In this document: positions 44,537-55,600 of the stretch, piece after piece
How the letters are laid out: each line of letters begins with the position of its first letter
Position numbering within the stretch: position 1 is the first letter of the stretch
Assembly: GCA_036346205.1 (NCBI GenBank)
Contig: JARFJB010001172.1
Coordinates: 658,501 to 722,500 of the forward strand
Length of the DNA stretch: 64,000 nt
Direction of reading: 5' to 3'
Origin: Vesta saturnalis
Taxonomy: Eukaryota; Arthropoda; Insecta; Coleoptera; Lampyridae
Made by a program: the position numbers and the translations under genes
The notes under the pieces: model-generated
What the model was told of the DNA's origin: nothing
The model's input: the letters and a program-made list of their open reading frames with translations, nothing else
The model's database searches: none

Positions 44537-44880
44537 CATCTAGTGCTTCTTCTCCATGTCCCCAGATAACAAATGTGTCATCTACATATCTTTAACAAGC
44601 TAAAGGTTTTTAGATGCATTTTGCAAGGTTAATGTTTCAAATTTTTCCATGTAAAAATTAGATACAACAGGATTAAGAGGGCTACCCATTGCTACACCAT
44701 CAAGCTGTTCATATAATTTATTATTCCACTGAAGATAAGTCGTGGTAAGACAGTCCTGAAAAAGAATTGTTATATCCTTTGGAAACAGGATCAATATATT
44801 CAATAATTTCTTTCATAGGGACTTTTGTAAAAAGTGAAACATCAAAACTGACCATTATATCACCCTCTTAAATATTGAAA
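44537..44880 (-). pseudogene. PLE-1 reverse transcriptase palm fragment (copy D)
   Basis: Minus strand: SFDVSLFTKVPMKEII (about 44850, first catalytic Asp), then after a frameshift YLQWNNKLYEQLDGVAMGSP and LNPVVSNFYMEKFE (about 44720-44640). Finally RYVDDTFVIWGHGEEALDEF (44590-44537), the YVDD catalytic box and the typical PLE FVIW..G motif. It is the only palm segment of PLE-1 with all these boxes in the window. An in-frame stop follows DLSSVE, and a TAA precedes RYVDD. Collinear with copy C across the insert at 43020-44536. Confidence 0.88.
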
Positions 44881-44889
44881 TTATGTATG

Positions 44890-45100
44890 TTTTAACAATA
44901 TTTCATTTATTAAGGATCTAGTTATTCTTTACTAAAATTTTATTCCATAGTTGGCTTTATACGATTATCGAACGTCTATTGTAGGAGGCGTTTTCATATT
45001 TCATAAATTTGTTCACACCTTAAAGAATTCTAAAAGATTTTACCACTACTGAGGGATACTGTAATTGTTATCGAAACGCTTTTATAGGTTTTATGCAGTA
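44890..45100 (+). mobile_element. Inverted PLE-1 tail next to copy D, with degraded hammerhead-like motif
   Basis: GATCTAGTTATTCTTTACTA (44915) through a GAAACG at 45073 is the PLE-1 3' tail in plus orientation, facing the minus-strand RT fragment. The motif reads CTGAGGGATACTG..TGTTATCGAAACG (45049-45078), so the core box is changed (CTGAGGG). It closes copy C/D with an inverted tail, as in copies B and E. Confidence 0.7.
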
Positions 45101-46227
45101 ATTCGATGATATCGAGTTTTAAATTATCACAAAATTTATCGCTGGAGTACAGAGAAATTCATGGTTATTATAGCAAACCTTGCTTTCTAAGTAAAATAGA
45201 TGTATTTTGGTGAGATTTTTATAGGAAGGAATTAGAATTATACATGAATGGACTTGTTGATGATAAAGGGTGTACTACATTATATTTGCGCAAATGTGGT
45301 GAGTTTTGAAGTTAGCAGGTTGACGTGTTATCGTACTTTATAACATGATTATGGAGTATAAAAAAAATCAGGGGTTGTGGTTGAGAGGCTTGATGCATAA
45401 ACGCAAGTCAAACTACAAAAAGTCGGTATAAGGGTTACTTTTTCCCAAACCGTGAACTGCCATACATCTTTCAGTAGCAACTTTTCGAGCTACATGAACT
45501 CGTAATGGGATTAATCAATTAAATACTATGTGCACTTGCGTTTTAGTTGGTAACGACGAAATTGTTTTAACACTTCGATTAAAACATTTCAATTATAATA
45601 CAGTAATGTCTGAGAGAGTTTTACATGAAATTGGCCGTGGCTGCAAAAGAAGTAAGTGTAACGTAAAGCAAATAACGTGCTCAGAGGTTCATTACATCGT
45701 GTATCAAGTGGGATAAGGAAAGTATAAAACTATAGCCCTTTATCAAGGTGTATTCTCAAAGAAAGCGATTTATATAAAACCAGTTGTATGTAGTTAAGTA
45801 CACTAGAAAATTATTACGTGTAATAAACATGTATTAGTGGTGAACACTTTAAATGTTACGACATCGAGCGTCGATGAGATCCAAGCCCGCCTAACGGCTT
45901 TGTGCGCGGCAGTGAGCACATGTTAGTCGCCGTCTTCTGCATCCTGGGTAATCAGTTGATACTTGTTGGTACTCAAAATATATTGGATATAGTCACCTAA
46001 ATTGGATATAACGTATAGCGTAAGAATTTATATTTAAATTATTGTTCATGTGGTAGATGAATGTCCAGCTCATTTATTTTTTGATCTACTTAGCGGACTC
46101 TTTATTGCAACATTCACCTAATTAACGAAATTATTTGAGTATTCACTTTATGGTAGTTGAAAATATTTAAGGTTACATTCTTTGTTGCATCAAGGTAATT
46201 TTAACTTAAGGGTTATTATTAAATCTT
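45101..46227. other. Unassigned AT-rich spacer
   Basis: No gene or repeat recognised. A short GC-richer piece at 45868-45960 has no frame of note. Confidence 0.55.
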
Positions 46228-46360
46228 CAACTTATTTGAAAAATCTGGAACACTAGAACTGTGGTAGGATCTGTAACAAACAAAATACATCCACGTACCA
46301 CACAAAATTAAAAAACACGGAACGCGTTTCGATAGCTACGCTATCATCATCAGCTTCAAC
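46228..46360 (-). ncRNA. Hammerhead-ribozyme-like motif, repeat H copy 2 (best formed)
   Basis: Minus strand: TTGAAG, then CTGATGA (46353-46347), helix II GATAGC/GCTATC with GTA loop, GAAA (46330-46327). Helix III ACGCG/CGTGT with a TTC loop follows, then T as possible cleavage base and TTTTAA, which can pair with TTGAAG (6 bp with wobbles) as helix I. All three helices can be drawn. The one deviation from the textbook core is an extra T between CTGATGA and helix II. The tail to 46228 is shared with 31908-31998. A small noncoding retroelement or PLE terminus is the likely source. Confidence 0.65.
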
Positions 46361-47396
46361 TTATGCTTCTTTAGATATCGAATAAAATTCAAGAGACTAT
46401 TAACACGAGTTGTTGGCCTCATTACATTATTTTACAGTTTATTGGCCTTAGAGACAAACCATTAACGTAATTCAATTATTTAATAAGCAGTTTGTAAAAC
46501 TTAAAGATAGAGTATTTGCTAAATTAAATTGCATCTTTATTAACATAAATTTTCGCACGTAATGAATATTACAGAGTATCTTGATTTTGGCAATTATACA
46601 AAAGGGATTATTAAATTACTAATATGTTAAAATGATCTTGGCGTTATATTAGTAAAAACCGTAATTATTTTAAGCAAATGAAAGCAAAGTTCGTTTCATA
46701 CACCTCAATTAATGAATTAAAGACAAAATTTACCGAATTAAAAATCAGACTAATCCATTTTAATACAGTTTTGAAATTAAATCAATGTTGCTTGTTTCTC
46801 TTTATAATTGATTAAGCAATAACGTATATAAAGTACTCGAAGTAAACATGAAAAGTTCTAGTAATTATATTTTACAGAAGTATTTATTGATAAAGATATT
46901 AAGTAGCGCCGGTATTATTTTTGATAACCTTGTACATTTTTCTAAATTTAATTAACGTATGTTTACTATTTTGAAAAGCAGACTAAATGAGCATATTTAT
47001 GTAGATGTAAGGATATCATTGAGATTTAAAGCGAATATTTAGAAAATCAAAAAGAAAGTGAATGTGTTGATACTTTATCACATATTATTATATAACGCGA
47101 ACATCAGCTAACGTTACGATTAATTGCACCATTTTGCATATTCTAAATTTATTGTTTGGTGATTATTTAGTAATTGTGGAACTAATTAAAACTACTAAGC
47201 TTACTTATGCAAACCCATCGTGCCTATTAAATTTGAAGTGAACACTATGAACTTTTATTTGAATTTGAGTTACTATCTTAACAATTTGGGCTATTATTTT
47301 CATGTTCAGTAATTACATGAAAAAGCACTTTATGTAGATTTATTTCTGGAAATAAGTTAAAAATAAGTAAAAAGTTATCTACCTAACACCTCTTGG
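46361..47396. other. Unassigned AT-rich spacer
   Basis: No feature recognised. Confidence 0.6.
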
Positions 47397-48309
47397 TCAA
47401 TCGCACGCACCTCTTCTGTAATGGCATCTTTCAACGCCATTAATGTATAGGGTTTGTGAAAATAGACACGTCCTTTTAAGTACCACCCACAGGAAGAAAT
47501 CACAGAAGGATAAGCCCGGGGATCTTGGCGGCCATGGCACATCACCGAAACTCAAAATAAGGCGACCGAGAAACATGTTCCCCACGACTCGCATGGATGC
47601 GTTGGCGGTATCCGCTGTAGCACCACCCTGTTGAAAATAAATATTTTCAATGTTTATTCGTCGTCTCTGCAGTTCCGTTCGAAAAATGTTCTGAATTCAC
47701 TGTGACCGTTCTGCCATTCTCTTCAAAAAATAGGACCCTATTACTGCAAAAGGGACAACAATACACCAAACTGTAACACGCTCAGAGTGTAGAGGTGTCT
47801 AATCACAGTAACGGAAGTTCTGTTTGTTTACTGTACTATTCAAGTGAATGAGCTTCATCGCTCATCATCACTACTGCATTTGGGTGCTCTTCTATAAACA
47901 CTTGCATACGCACAGCGAAGTCTTCTCGAGCTGCATAATCCGCATGTTTGAGTTGCTGAACAACCAACATTTTGCACGGATGGAATTGTAAATCGAACCG
48001 TAAATTTCATTCACGGCCGATTTGTAATTCGTGCGCATGTTGACGTGCGGACCGACTGAAGCTCCGAATGAGTGCCCCTATCACTCTGCCAATGTTCTCA
48101 GACGTCCTCGCAGTTCGTGCAAGGCCTGAAGGCTTCTTCATTATGTTTCCTGTTGTCCAGTACGTTTCAACCCATCTCAAGATCGTATTCCGGATTGTAA
48201 CTGAGCCATTCCGACTAATATTGAAATGGCGACGAAAGATCCGCTGTGTTGTGACAACAGACTCGCCACTTAGCACATAGGTTTCATACGCAAACACGCG
48301 GTGTTGCAC
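47397..48309 (-). pseudogene. Mariner-like transposase (DUF4817 type) pseudogene
   Basis: The minus strand starts RVFAYETYVLSGESVVTTQR (48309), an N-terminal HTH with RRHFNISRNG, LRWVETYWTTGN and a GRA-type linker, then NIGRVIGALIRSFSRSARQH. The DDE part is fragmentary: MSDEAH with NKQNFRYC (about 47860), then QQGGATADTANASMRVVGN (about 47640-47590) and PPRSPGLSFCDFFLW to 47397. Where relatives have QQDGAT, this copy has QQGGAT, and SPDL is SPGL, so the second catalytic Asp is lost. Several stops lie between. A CACCCGGTTTCC word at 48411, near the gene's 5' side, may be one element end; the other was not found. Confidence 0.85.
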
Positions 48310-48759
48310 CGCCCACTTCTACATAACTACTGAAATGGTATGATATGCCGTTCAGAATGACAACTCACCATTCCCTCCACTTCTAACGACCGAGTACAGT
48401 CCTTTTAAAAACACCCGGTTTCCATTTGTCACCACTTGAGTGTTATTTTTTTAATGCTAATTTTGTTCAGTGTATTAATTTTACGGTGTGACTAGCATCC
48501 TGGTTCCGGTTTTCATGCTAATCCAGCCTATATTTTGGTATATGAAAATTCCTATATAAAAACTAAAAAATGAACAAAAGTAGGTTACAATATAAAAACG
48601 ATAATATAAAGATATATAAGTAACTAATAGCAATCTTAAATGTCCTGTATTTCTTATATAACTGCTTATTAGTACCTAATAAGTATCATATTTTGTTTTT
48701 TTTCAAGTTAGCAATTACAGTCACCGTCCAAAATAAATGGTAATAGCTTTATAAATTAA
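48310..48759. other. Unassigned spacer
   Basis: Between the mariner remnant and PLE-1 copy E. Only the possible mariner end near 48411 is noted. Confidence 0.5.
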
Positions 48760-48836
48760 GTGAGGTGTCCAACTCTATTTATGAAATATGAAAAATCAAA
48801 TCTAAATCTATTATTAATATAACAGTTTGATAAATA
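48760..48836 (-). mobile_element. PLE-1 copy E, 3' tail part left of mariner
   Basis: TTTATGAAATATGAAAAATC and TATTAATATAACAGTTTGAT align with the PLE-1 tail (27769-27783 region and 41610-41690). It breaks at the mariner and resumes at 49889 with TATATAAAGCCGATTATGGA. Confidence 0.75.
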
Positions 48837-49888
48837 CGAAGGTAAGGTGAAACATTTTCGGCCTGACAATGAAAGACAACAACTTTCAGTTAAAAAATGA
48901 TTTTATTTTTCTACCTAACGTCGTTTGACTTCAACACACCTGGTCCAGCGCTTCTCCAACATCAGTATTCCTTTCCGGAAGTGAGAGTCTGGAAGGTCCT
49001 GAAAATGTTCATCTATCGCCCTCTAAACTTCGTCAATGATTTTTTCTTCTTCAATCCAGGCCTCTTCTCGCGAATTTTGGCATACAGCTGGTCAAGAAGG
49101 TTGGAGTAATATTCGCCTATAATTGTTCTGTCTTTTTCAAGGTAATCAATTAACAGGATCCCGTTCGTTCGCAAATAACGATGACCATGATCGGCAGATG
49201 CGATTGATTTCACTTTCTTTGGCGCAGAACCACCGGTTTCCACCCACTGCTTGGACTGCTGTTTCGTTTCTGGCGTGTAGTGGTGAACCATGTCTCATCC
49301 ATGGTGACAAATGGCCGCACAAAATCGGTTGGATCCGTATTGAATCGGTCCAAAAATCGTTTGCGCATATGATTTTGATCGGCATCCACCAAATGCGGCA
49401 CCCATCTTGTGCAGAGCTTTCGCGTCCCTAATTCTTTGTGCAAGATGTTTCGCACCCTTTCTTCCGATATCCCCAGCTCCTCAGCTTCTCACTCACCTTT
49501 ACTCGCCTATCGCTCAACACAACATCATGAACTTTTTCTGCTGTGGTTGCGGTTTTTCGCCGTACTTCACGTTGGTCACCTTCGAGGGATGTGCGACCAC
49601 TTTTTCACGGTTGACATGGAACTAGCAGAGTCCCTGTAAACTTTTGTCAACGTCGGTTAAATTTCCTATCCAAAAAGAAGAATTTCATGACCGCACAATA
49701 TTCAAGGTTACCCATTTTAACGAAAAACACGCAAGATGTCTACTGCAAAAATTCGTGTAAACAAACTACTTGAGAGACCAAGTTGAAACTTGTCATACGA
49801 GCTAAAGACACCCAGACAGGAAACATACATTTTTCCTGATTGGAGCGTCAGCTCTGTGCCAGGTCGAGAACTATTCACCTTACCCTTG
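48837..49888 (-). mobile_element. Mariner (mauritiana/cecropia-like), 1.05 kb, inserted in PLE-1
   Basis: Left end CGAAGGTAAGGTGAAACATT (48837) matches reverse-complemented right end CAAGGGTAAGGTGAATAGTT (49888), with similarity over about 32 bp including TCG.CCTG.CA. TA flanks both ends (48835-48836, 49889-49890). Removing the element rejoins the PLE-1 tail (CAGTTTGATAAATA|TATAAAGCC). The element is shorter than a full 1.3-kb mariner because the core of the transposase is deleted. Confidence 0.88.
48915..49640 (-). pseudogene. Mariner transposase with internal deletion
   Basis: Minus strand: EKVHDVVLSDRRVKVSE (about 49540), RNILHKELGTRKLCTRWVPH (49450), FVTMDETWF (about 49300, first Asp) with HHYTPETKQQSKQWVETGGS, NGILLIDYLEKDRTI and YYSNLLDQLYAKIREKRPGL. 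Then it jumps to the C-terminal EHFQDLPDSHFRKGI and LEKRWTRCVEVKRR before a TAG at 48915. The block with the second and third catalytic Asp (normally HQDNAPAH ... SPDLAPSDY) is absent, so it is a deletion derivative. Frameshifts near 49270 and 49470 add to this. The TIRs are good, so it might have been mobilised in trans. Confidence 0.9.
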
Positions 49889-51230
49889 TATATAAAGCCG
49901 ATTATGGAATCTAATTTTATTTTAGTAAAAAATAGCTAGCTCTTTAATTAATTAAATATTATTAAACTACCTCGAAGATGACAAATCATAACATCATCTA
50001 ACGGACAAAAGTTAACAATATCATAATCAAAGAAGACATTTAAAAAATTTGATCAAGTTATGATGTACGCGTAAAGTTGTGAAAAACTTTAATTGAAAAT
50101 TGATAAAAGCACTCAGGAATAGAAACTTGACGTACCAATTAAAGATTTAGTCAACCTAACAAACAGTTTTTGTTTAATAGTTGTAATTGCTATTGCACAG
50201 TGAAAACACAATGTGTACGTTTAACATGATTTTTAATTTTAACTATGTTTGTAAATTATTGTAATGTTGTGGTAAGTTAACATATTTAATTGGTAAAGCA
50301 TTTACTTCAACATTTAGAAAAAACACAACAAAAAACCTAGACGTACCAAAAGCTAAAATCTAGATGTACCATTGTGCCTTTTTATTTATAAGATGCCAAA
50401 ACGGACATTTCTTCTTGCATATTAAAGTTATTAGGTTATTTATATAACTCAATAACTTCACGTTGTAAACGAACATAATAATGAGTTTGTTTTGACAGTA
50501 TATCCATATTAATTGAATGCCATTAAATTAATTAGAACATGTTCAGCTATCGTAGCTTTCTCGGGTTATCCCGATCTACAAAGTGTCATGTTCTGTACGT
50601 CTTGTATCAAAGCTACGTTTGTGGTTCACAAGAACAGGATAACTTGTAGACTCCGGAAAATGACAGTGGATTTGAAACGTCTTTAGGTGACCTTAAATGT
50701 CCTTTAATCTTTCTTGTACGTTTAAAAACAGTCCTAATGCAATGATCAATTAGAATTGTTTCATTTCTATCTGTAACACTCGCAACAAAAGGAAGAAAAG
50801 CAGTACCAACATTAAGTACTATTTTTGCTTTATGGTTATGTCTAGCAGGTATAATAACACTATTAATATGTAACTTTAAGTGAATACCCATTAGCGTGTA
50901 GTGCTTTTGTTAAATATTTATATTAACCTTCCAAAATTCAGGATCACTAATTTGTTTACCTCTAAAGCCACTAAAGATTTAATTACACCAACTTTTTGAC
51001 GTCGATGTAGGTTATCTATCGGTGTGTGTCGGCTTTCGGTAAACCTCAGAACCTAAGAGAATTATTAATTTTAGATATTAGTAGAGGTAAAGTTTCATTA
51101 TTTCCTTCTCCATGGTAAACTGACTGAATGAATACCATTTACAAATGCTAAAAACTCATGCAGTCTCCAAATAACAAATTTGTCATCTACATATCTATAC
51201 CAGTAAAGGTTTTTAATGCTTTTCCTATAA
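49889..51230 (-). mobile_element. PLE-1 copy E, main part (minus strand)
   Basis: Continues the PLE-1 tail after the mariner, passes degraded GIY-YIG DNA at 50370-50640 (the YIG strand is lost between YKLSCSC and the next block), the linker at 50613-50891 and the RPT/KPTHT region near 51030. It ends in an RT palm scrap, RYVDDKFVIW, at 51210-51160. Confidence 0.8.
50613..50891 (-). pseudogene. PLE-1 copy E RT-linker fragment
   Basis: An open frame HINSVIIPARHNHKAK then VLNVGTAFLPFVASVTDRNE, IRTVFKRTRKIKGHLRSPK and SGVYKLSCSCE. This is the stretch between the RT thumb and the GIY-YIG domain, with the nuclease cut off directly after the CSC motif. Aligns with copies A (8470-8700) and B (29150-29395). 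About 92 codons are open, but the surroundings are frameshifted. Confidence 0.85.
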
Positions 51231-51965
51231 CTAGTTTACCGTTTCACAACTTTAGACTTACACCATGCATTGATTAAATTTTGATAAATTTGTTCTTTGA
51301 TTTTGGCATCTTACAATTAAAAAAGGCACAATGTACATCTTAATTCTAATTATACCTTTTGGTATGTTTTGGTTTTCTTGGTGTGTTTTTGCTAGACCTT
51401 GAAATAAATGCTTTGCCAATTATAGGTTAAGTTACAGCAGCACTATAATAATTTAACATACGTAGTTGAAATTAAGATTAAAATTAAAAACCACATTAAA
51501 AGTACTCCGTTGGTTTGGCATTGCAAAATGACAATTATAATTACTACCAAAAGACTATTTCTTTGTTAGAATTGACGAGATCTTTAATTGGTGTATCGAG
51601 TTTCTATTTGTGAATTATTTTATCAATTTCAAATTAAAGATTTTCACAATTTTACGCATACATCATCATTCGTTAGATTTGTTATTTGACTATGACATTT
51701 TTCATTTTTAGCGTTCATTCGTGAGAGAGTGTTCAGACATGTCATCTTCAAAGTAGTTCAGTAATATTTAATTTATTAAAGATCTAGTTATTCTTTACTA
51801 AACTTAAAATAAAATTAGATTCCATACTTGGCTTTATATGTTTAATAAATTGTTACATTAATAGCGCGTTTTAAATTTAAATAAAAGATAAACGATTTAA
51901 AACCCATAAAATAATTATTTTAATTACGTGTGATACTGGTGAAACTTTACATTTTCATATTTGAT
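51231..51965 (+). mobile_element. Inverted PLE-1 tail facing copy E
   Basis: TTTCACAACTTTAGACTTAC (51241) is a tail scrap. From 51306 (GGCATCTTACAATTAAAAAA) to 51965 (GTGAAACTTTACATTTTCA) the PLE-1 3' region runs in plus orientation. The hammerhead-like part has been lost: after AATAGCGCG at 51865 the homology jumps. Together with 49889-51230 this gives a tail-to-tail inverted pair. Confidence 0.75.
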
Positions 51966-52640
51966 TAATATCATTTTTTTATAAATTTCTAAATCCTCCG
52001 GTACAAAAAATAACGTATGTATCACAGTACTAAGGTGCCTGTTAATCCATGGAGCTTGTTTTCGGGATATAGTATACTATTAACACGTTCACGACGCGAC
52101 GCACCGATGCGACAATGGAAAGTTGACATTATTTTACATTTGAATTTTTGTTATTGACGTGAGCTTATACACATGAACTTAGACACTGCGTCAAAGCCGT
52201 CGTCGCGAGATTGAGCACGGCTTAGTACTGGACGTAATTGGTGCAATTTATTAAATTCGATTTTGCATATTGTTTTTTTTTCAGTATCAATGTTTTATGT
52301 TACAACGTTTACTGTTGGACCGCATCACGTCAAAATTGAATGCCATGTGCGCATGACGACACTGCGTTATCGTATCAAATGAAATATGCTTACGTTTCAC
52401 TATTCGTAAAAACTAGATGACATAATCTTTAAATGTACACTTATCTAAGCATTTAATTAAACATGGGAATATTCGGTGAGCTGCGAAGTGTTAAACAAAA
52501 CTTTTGAATTTTTTGAACCCTTTATTAAACTGAAACGTTCTGGGCTGCAGACCATTGTTAAGTATAGAACCACACATCCCATACACTCAAAACCCAGATT
52601 AACGTACTAGCTAAAAAGATCAGATATAATGAATAATACT
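51966..52640. other. Unassigned spacer before satellite
   Basis: Contains a GC-richer patch (ATTAACACGTTCACGACGCG at 52079 through 52220). The TTAACACGTTC start is reminiscent of piggyBac-type MITE ends, but no partner end was found. No gene. Confidence 0.45.
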
Positions 52641-55600
52641 AAATTTTCTACCTACAGCACTTAATGAATTTTAACTATTTCAGCCTTTGTATAAAATAAA
52701 GAAATTAAAGCCGAAAACATTTGTGTGCATCACTTTCTATAGGTAGTGCAAAAATATTAATTAAAGTATATTACAAAACGTAATAAACAATGATTTTACG
52801 TCAAATTTCTACCCAGGACTTCATGAATTGTCACTATTTCACCCTTTGTATAAAATAGAGATATTAAATCGGAAAACATTTGTGTGAATCACTTGTATAG
52901 GTAGTGAAAAAATAACTCAAAGTTATGAATTAAAGTACATTAGAAAACGTAATAAACAATGATTTTTGGTCAAATTTCTACCCGGGAACTTGATGAATTG
53001 TCACTATTTCAGCCTTTGTATAAAATAGAGGAATTAAATCGGAAAACATTTGTGTGAATCACTTGTATAGGTAGTGAAAAAATAACTCAAAGTTATGAAT
53101 TAAAGTACATTAGAAAACGTAATAAACAATGATTTTTGGTCAAATTTCTACCCAGGAACTTGATGAATTGTCACTATTTCAGCCTTTGTATAAAATAGAG
53201 GAATTAAATCGGAAAACATTTGTGTGAATCACTTTCTATATGTAGTTAAAAAATAATGCAAAACTATCAATTAAACCACATCACAAAACGTAATAAACAA
53301 TGATGTTTTAGTCAAATTTCTACCCAGAACTTGATTAATTGTCACTATTTCACCCTTTGTATAAAATAAAAAAATTAAATCGGAAAACATTTGTGTGAAT
53401 CACTTTCTATATGTAGTTAAAAAATAATGCAAAACTATCAATTAAACCACATCACAAAACGTAATAAACAATGATGTTTTAGTCAAATTTCTACCCAGAA
53501 CTTGATTAATTGTCACTATTTCACCCTTTGTATAAAATAAAAAAATTAAATCGGAAAACATTTGCGTGACTCACTTTCTATAGGTAGTGAAAAAATAATT
53601 CAAAACTATGAAATAAAGTACATTACAAAACGTAATAAACAATGATTTTTCCCCCAAATTTCTACCCAGAACTTCATGAATTGTTACCATTTCGCCCTTT
53701 GTATAAAATAGAGAAATTAAATCGGAAAACATTTGTTTGAATCACTTTCCATAGGTAATGAAAAAACAATTCAAAGCTATTAACTAAAGTACATTAGAAA
53801 ACGTAATAAACAATGATCTTTCGTCAAATTTCTACCCTGGAACTTGATGAATTGTCACTATTTCAGCCTTTGTATAAAATAGAAAAATGTAATCGGAAAA
53901 GATTTGTGTGAATAACTTTCTATACGTAGTGAAAAAATTATTCAAAACTATGAATTAAAGTACATTAGAAAACGTATTAAACAATGATTTTTTCGTCAAA
54001 TTTCTACCTAGGACTTGATGAATTGTCGATATTTCACCCTTTATATAAAATAAAGAAATTAAATCGGAAAACATTTGTGTGAATCACTTTCTATAGGTAG
54101 TGAAAGAATAATTCAAAATTATGAATTAAGGTACATCACAAAACGTCATAAACAATCATTTTTTCGTCAAATTTGTACCCAGGAACTTGATCAATTGTCA
54201 CTATTTCAGCCTTTGTATAAAATAGAGAAATTAAATCTGAAAAGATTTGTGTGAATCACTTTCTATAGGTAGTGCAAAAATAATTCAAACTATGAATTAA
54301 AGTACATTAGAAAACGTAATAAACAATGATTTTTTCGTCAAATTTCTATCCAGGAACTTGAAGAATTGTCTCTATTTCGGCGTTTGGATAAAATAAAGAA
54401 ATTAAATCGGAAAACGTTTGTGTGAATCACTTTCTATACGTAGTGAAAAAATAATTCAAAACTATGAATTAAAGTACATTACAAAACATCATAAACAATG
54501 ATTTTTTCGTCAAATTTCTACCCAAGAACTTGATGAATTGTCACTATTTCAGACTTTGTATAATAAAATAGAGAAATTAAATCGGAAAAGATTTGTATGA
54601 ATCACTTTCTATAGGTAGTGCAAAAATTAATGTATATTACAAAACGTATTAAACAGCGATTTTTTCGTCAAATTTCTACCCAGGACTTGATGCATTGTTA
54701 CTATTTCACCCTTTGTATAAAATAGAGAAATTAAATCGGAAAACATTTGTGTGAATCACTTTCCATAGGTAGTGAAAAAATAATTCAAAATTATACATTA
54801 AAGTAGATTAGAAAACGTCATAAACAATGCTTTTTCGTCAACTTTCTACCCTGCAACTTGATGAATTGTCACTATTTTCGCCTTTGTTTAAAATTAAATC
54901 GGAAAACATTTGTGTGAATCACTTTCTATACGTAGTGCAAAATAATTCAAAACTATGAATTAAAGTACATTACAAAACGTAATAAACAATGATTTTTTCG
55001 TCAAATTTCTACACAGAACTTGATGAATTGCTACTATCTCACACTTTGCATAAAATAAAGAAATGAAATTGGAATTTATTTGTGTGAATCACTGTCCATA
55101 GGTAGTGGCAAAATAATTCAAAACTATTAATTAATTAAAGTACATTACAAAACGTAATAAACAATGATTTTTTCCCCAAATTTCTATACAAGAAGTTGAA
55201 GAATTGCCACTATTTCATCCTTTGTATAAAATAAAGAAATTAAATCGGAAAACATTTTTGTGAATCACTTTCTATAGGTAGTGCAAAAATTAAAGTATAT
55301 TACAAAACGTATTAAACAACGATTTTTTCGTCAAATTTCTACCCAGGACTTGATGCATTGTTACTATTGCACCCTTTGTATAAAATAGAGAAATTAAATC
55401 GGAAAACATTAGTGTGAATCACTTTCCATAGGTAGTGAAAAAATAATTCAAAATTATGCATTAAAATAGATTAGAAAACGTCATAAACAATGCTTTTTTC
55501 GTCAACTTTCTACCCCGCAACTTGCTGAATTGTCACTATTTCACCCTTTGTATAAAATAAACAAATCAAATCGAAAAGCATTTGTGTGAATCACTTTCCA

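Noticed and set aside
48068..49639. Several plus-strand frames of 60-100 codons
   Set aside because: All are shadows of mariner transposase pieces on the minus strand.
52540..52560. GAAACG word at 52545 as another hammerhead
   Set aside because: No CTGANGA box or helix II stem upstream.
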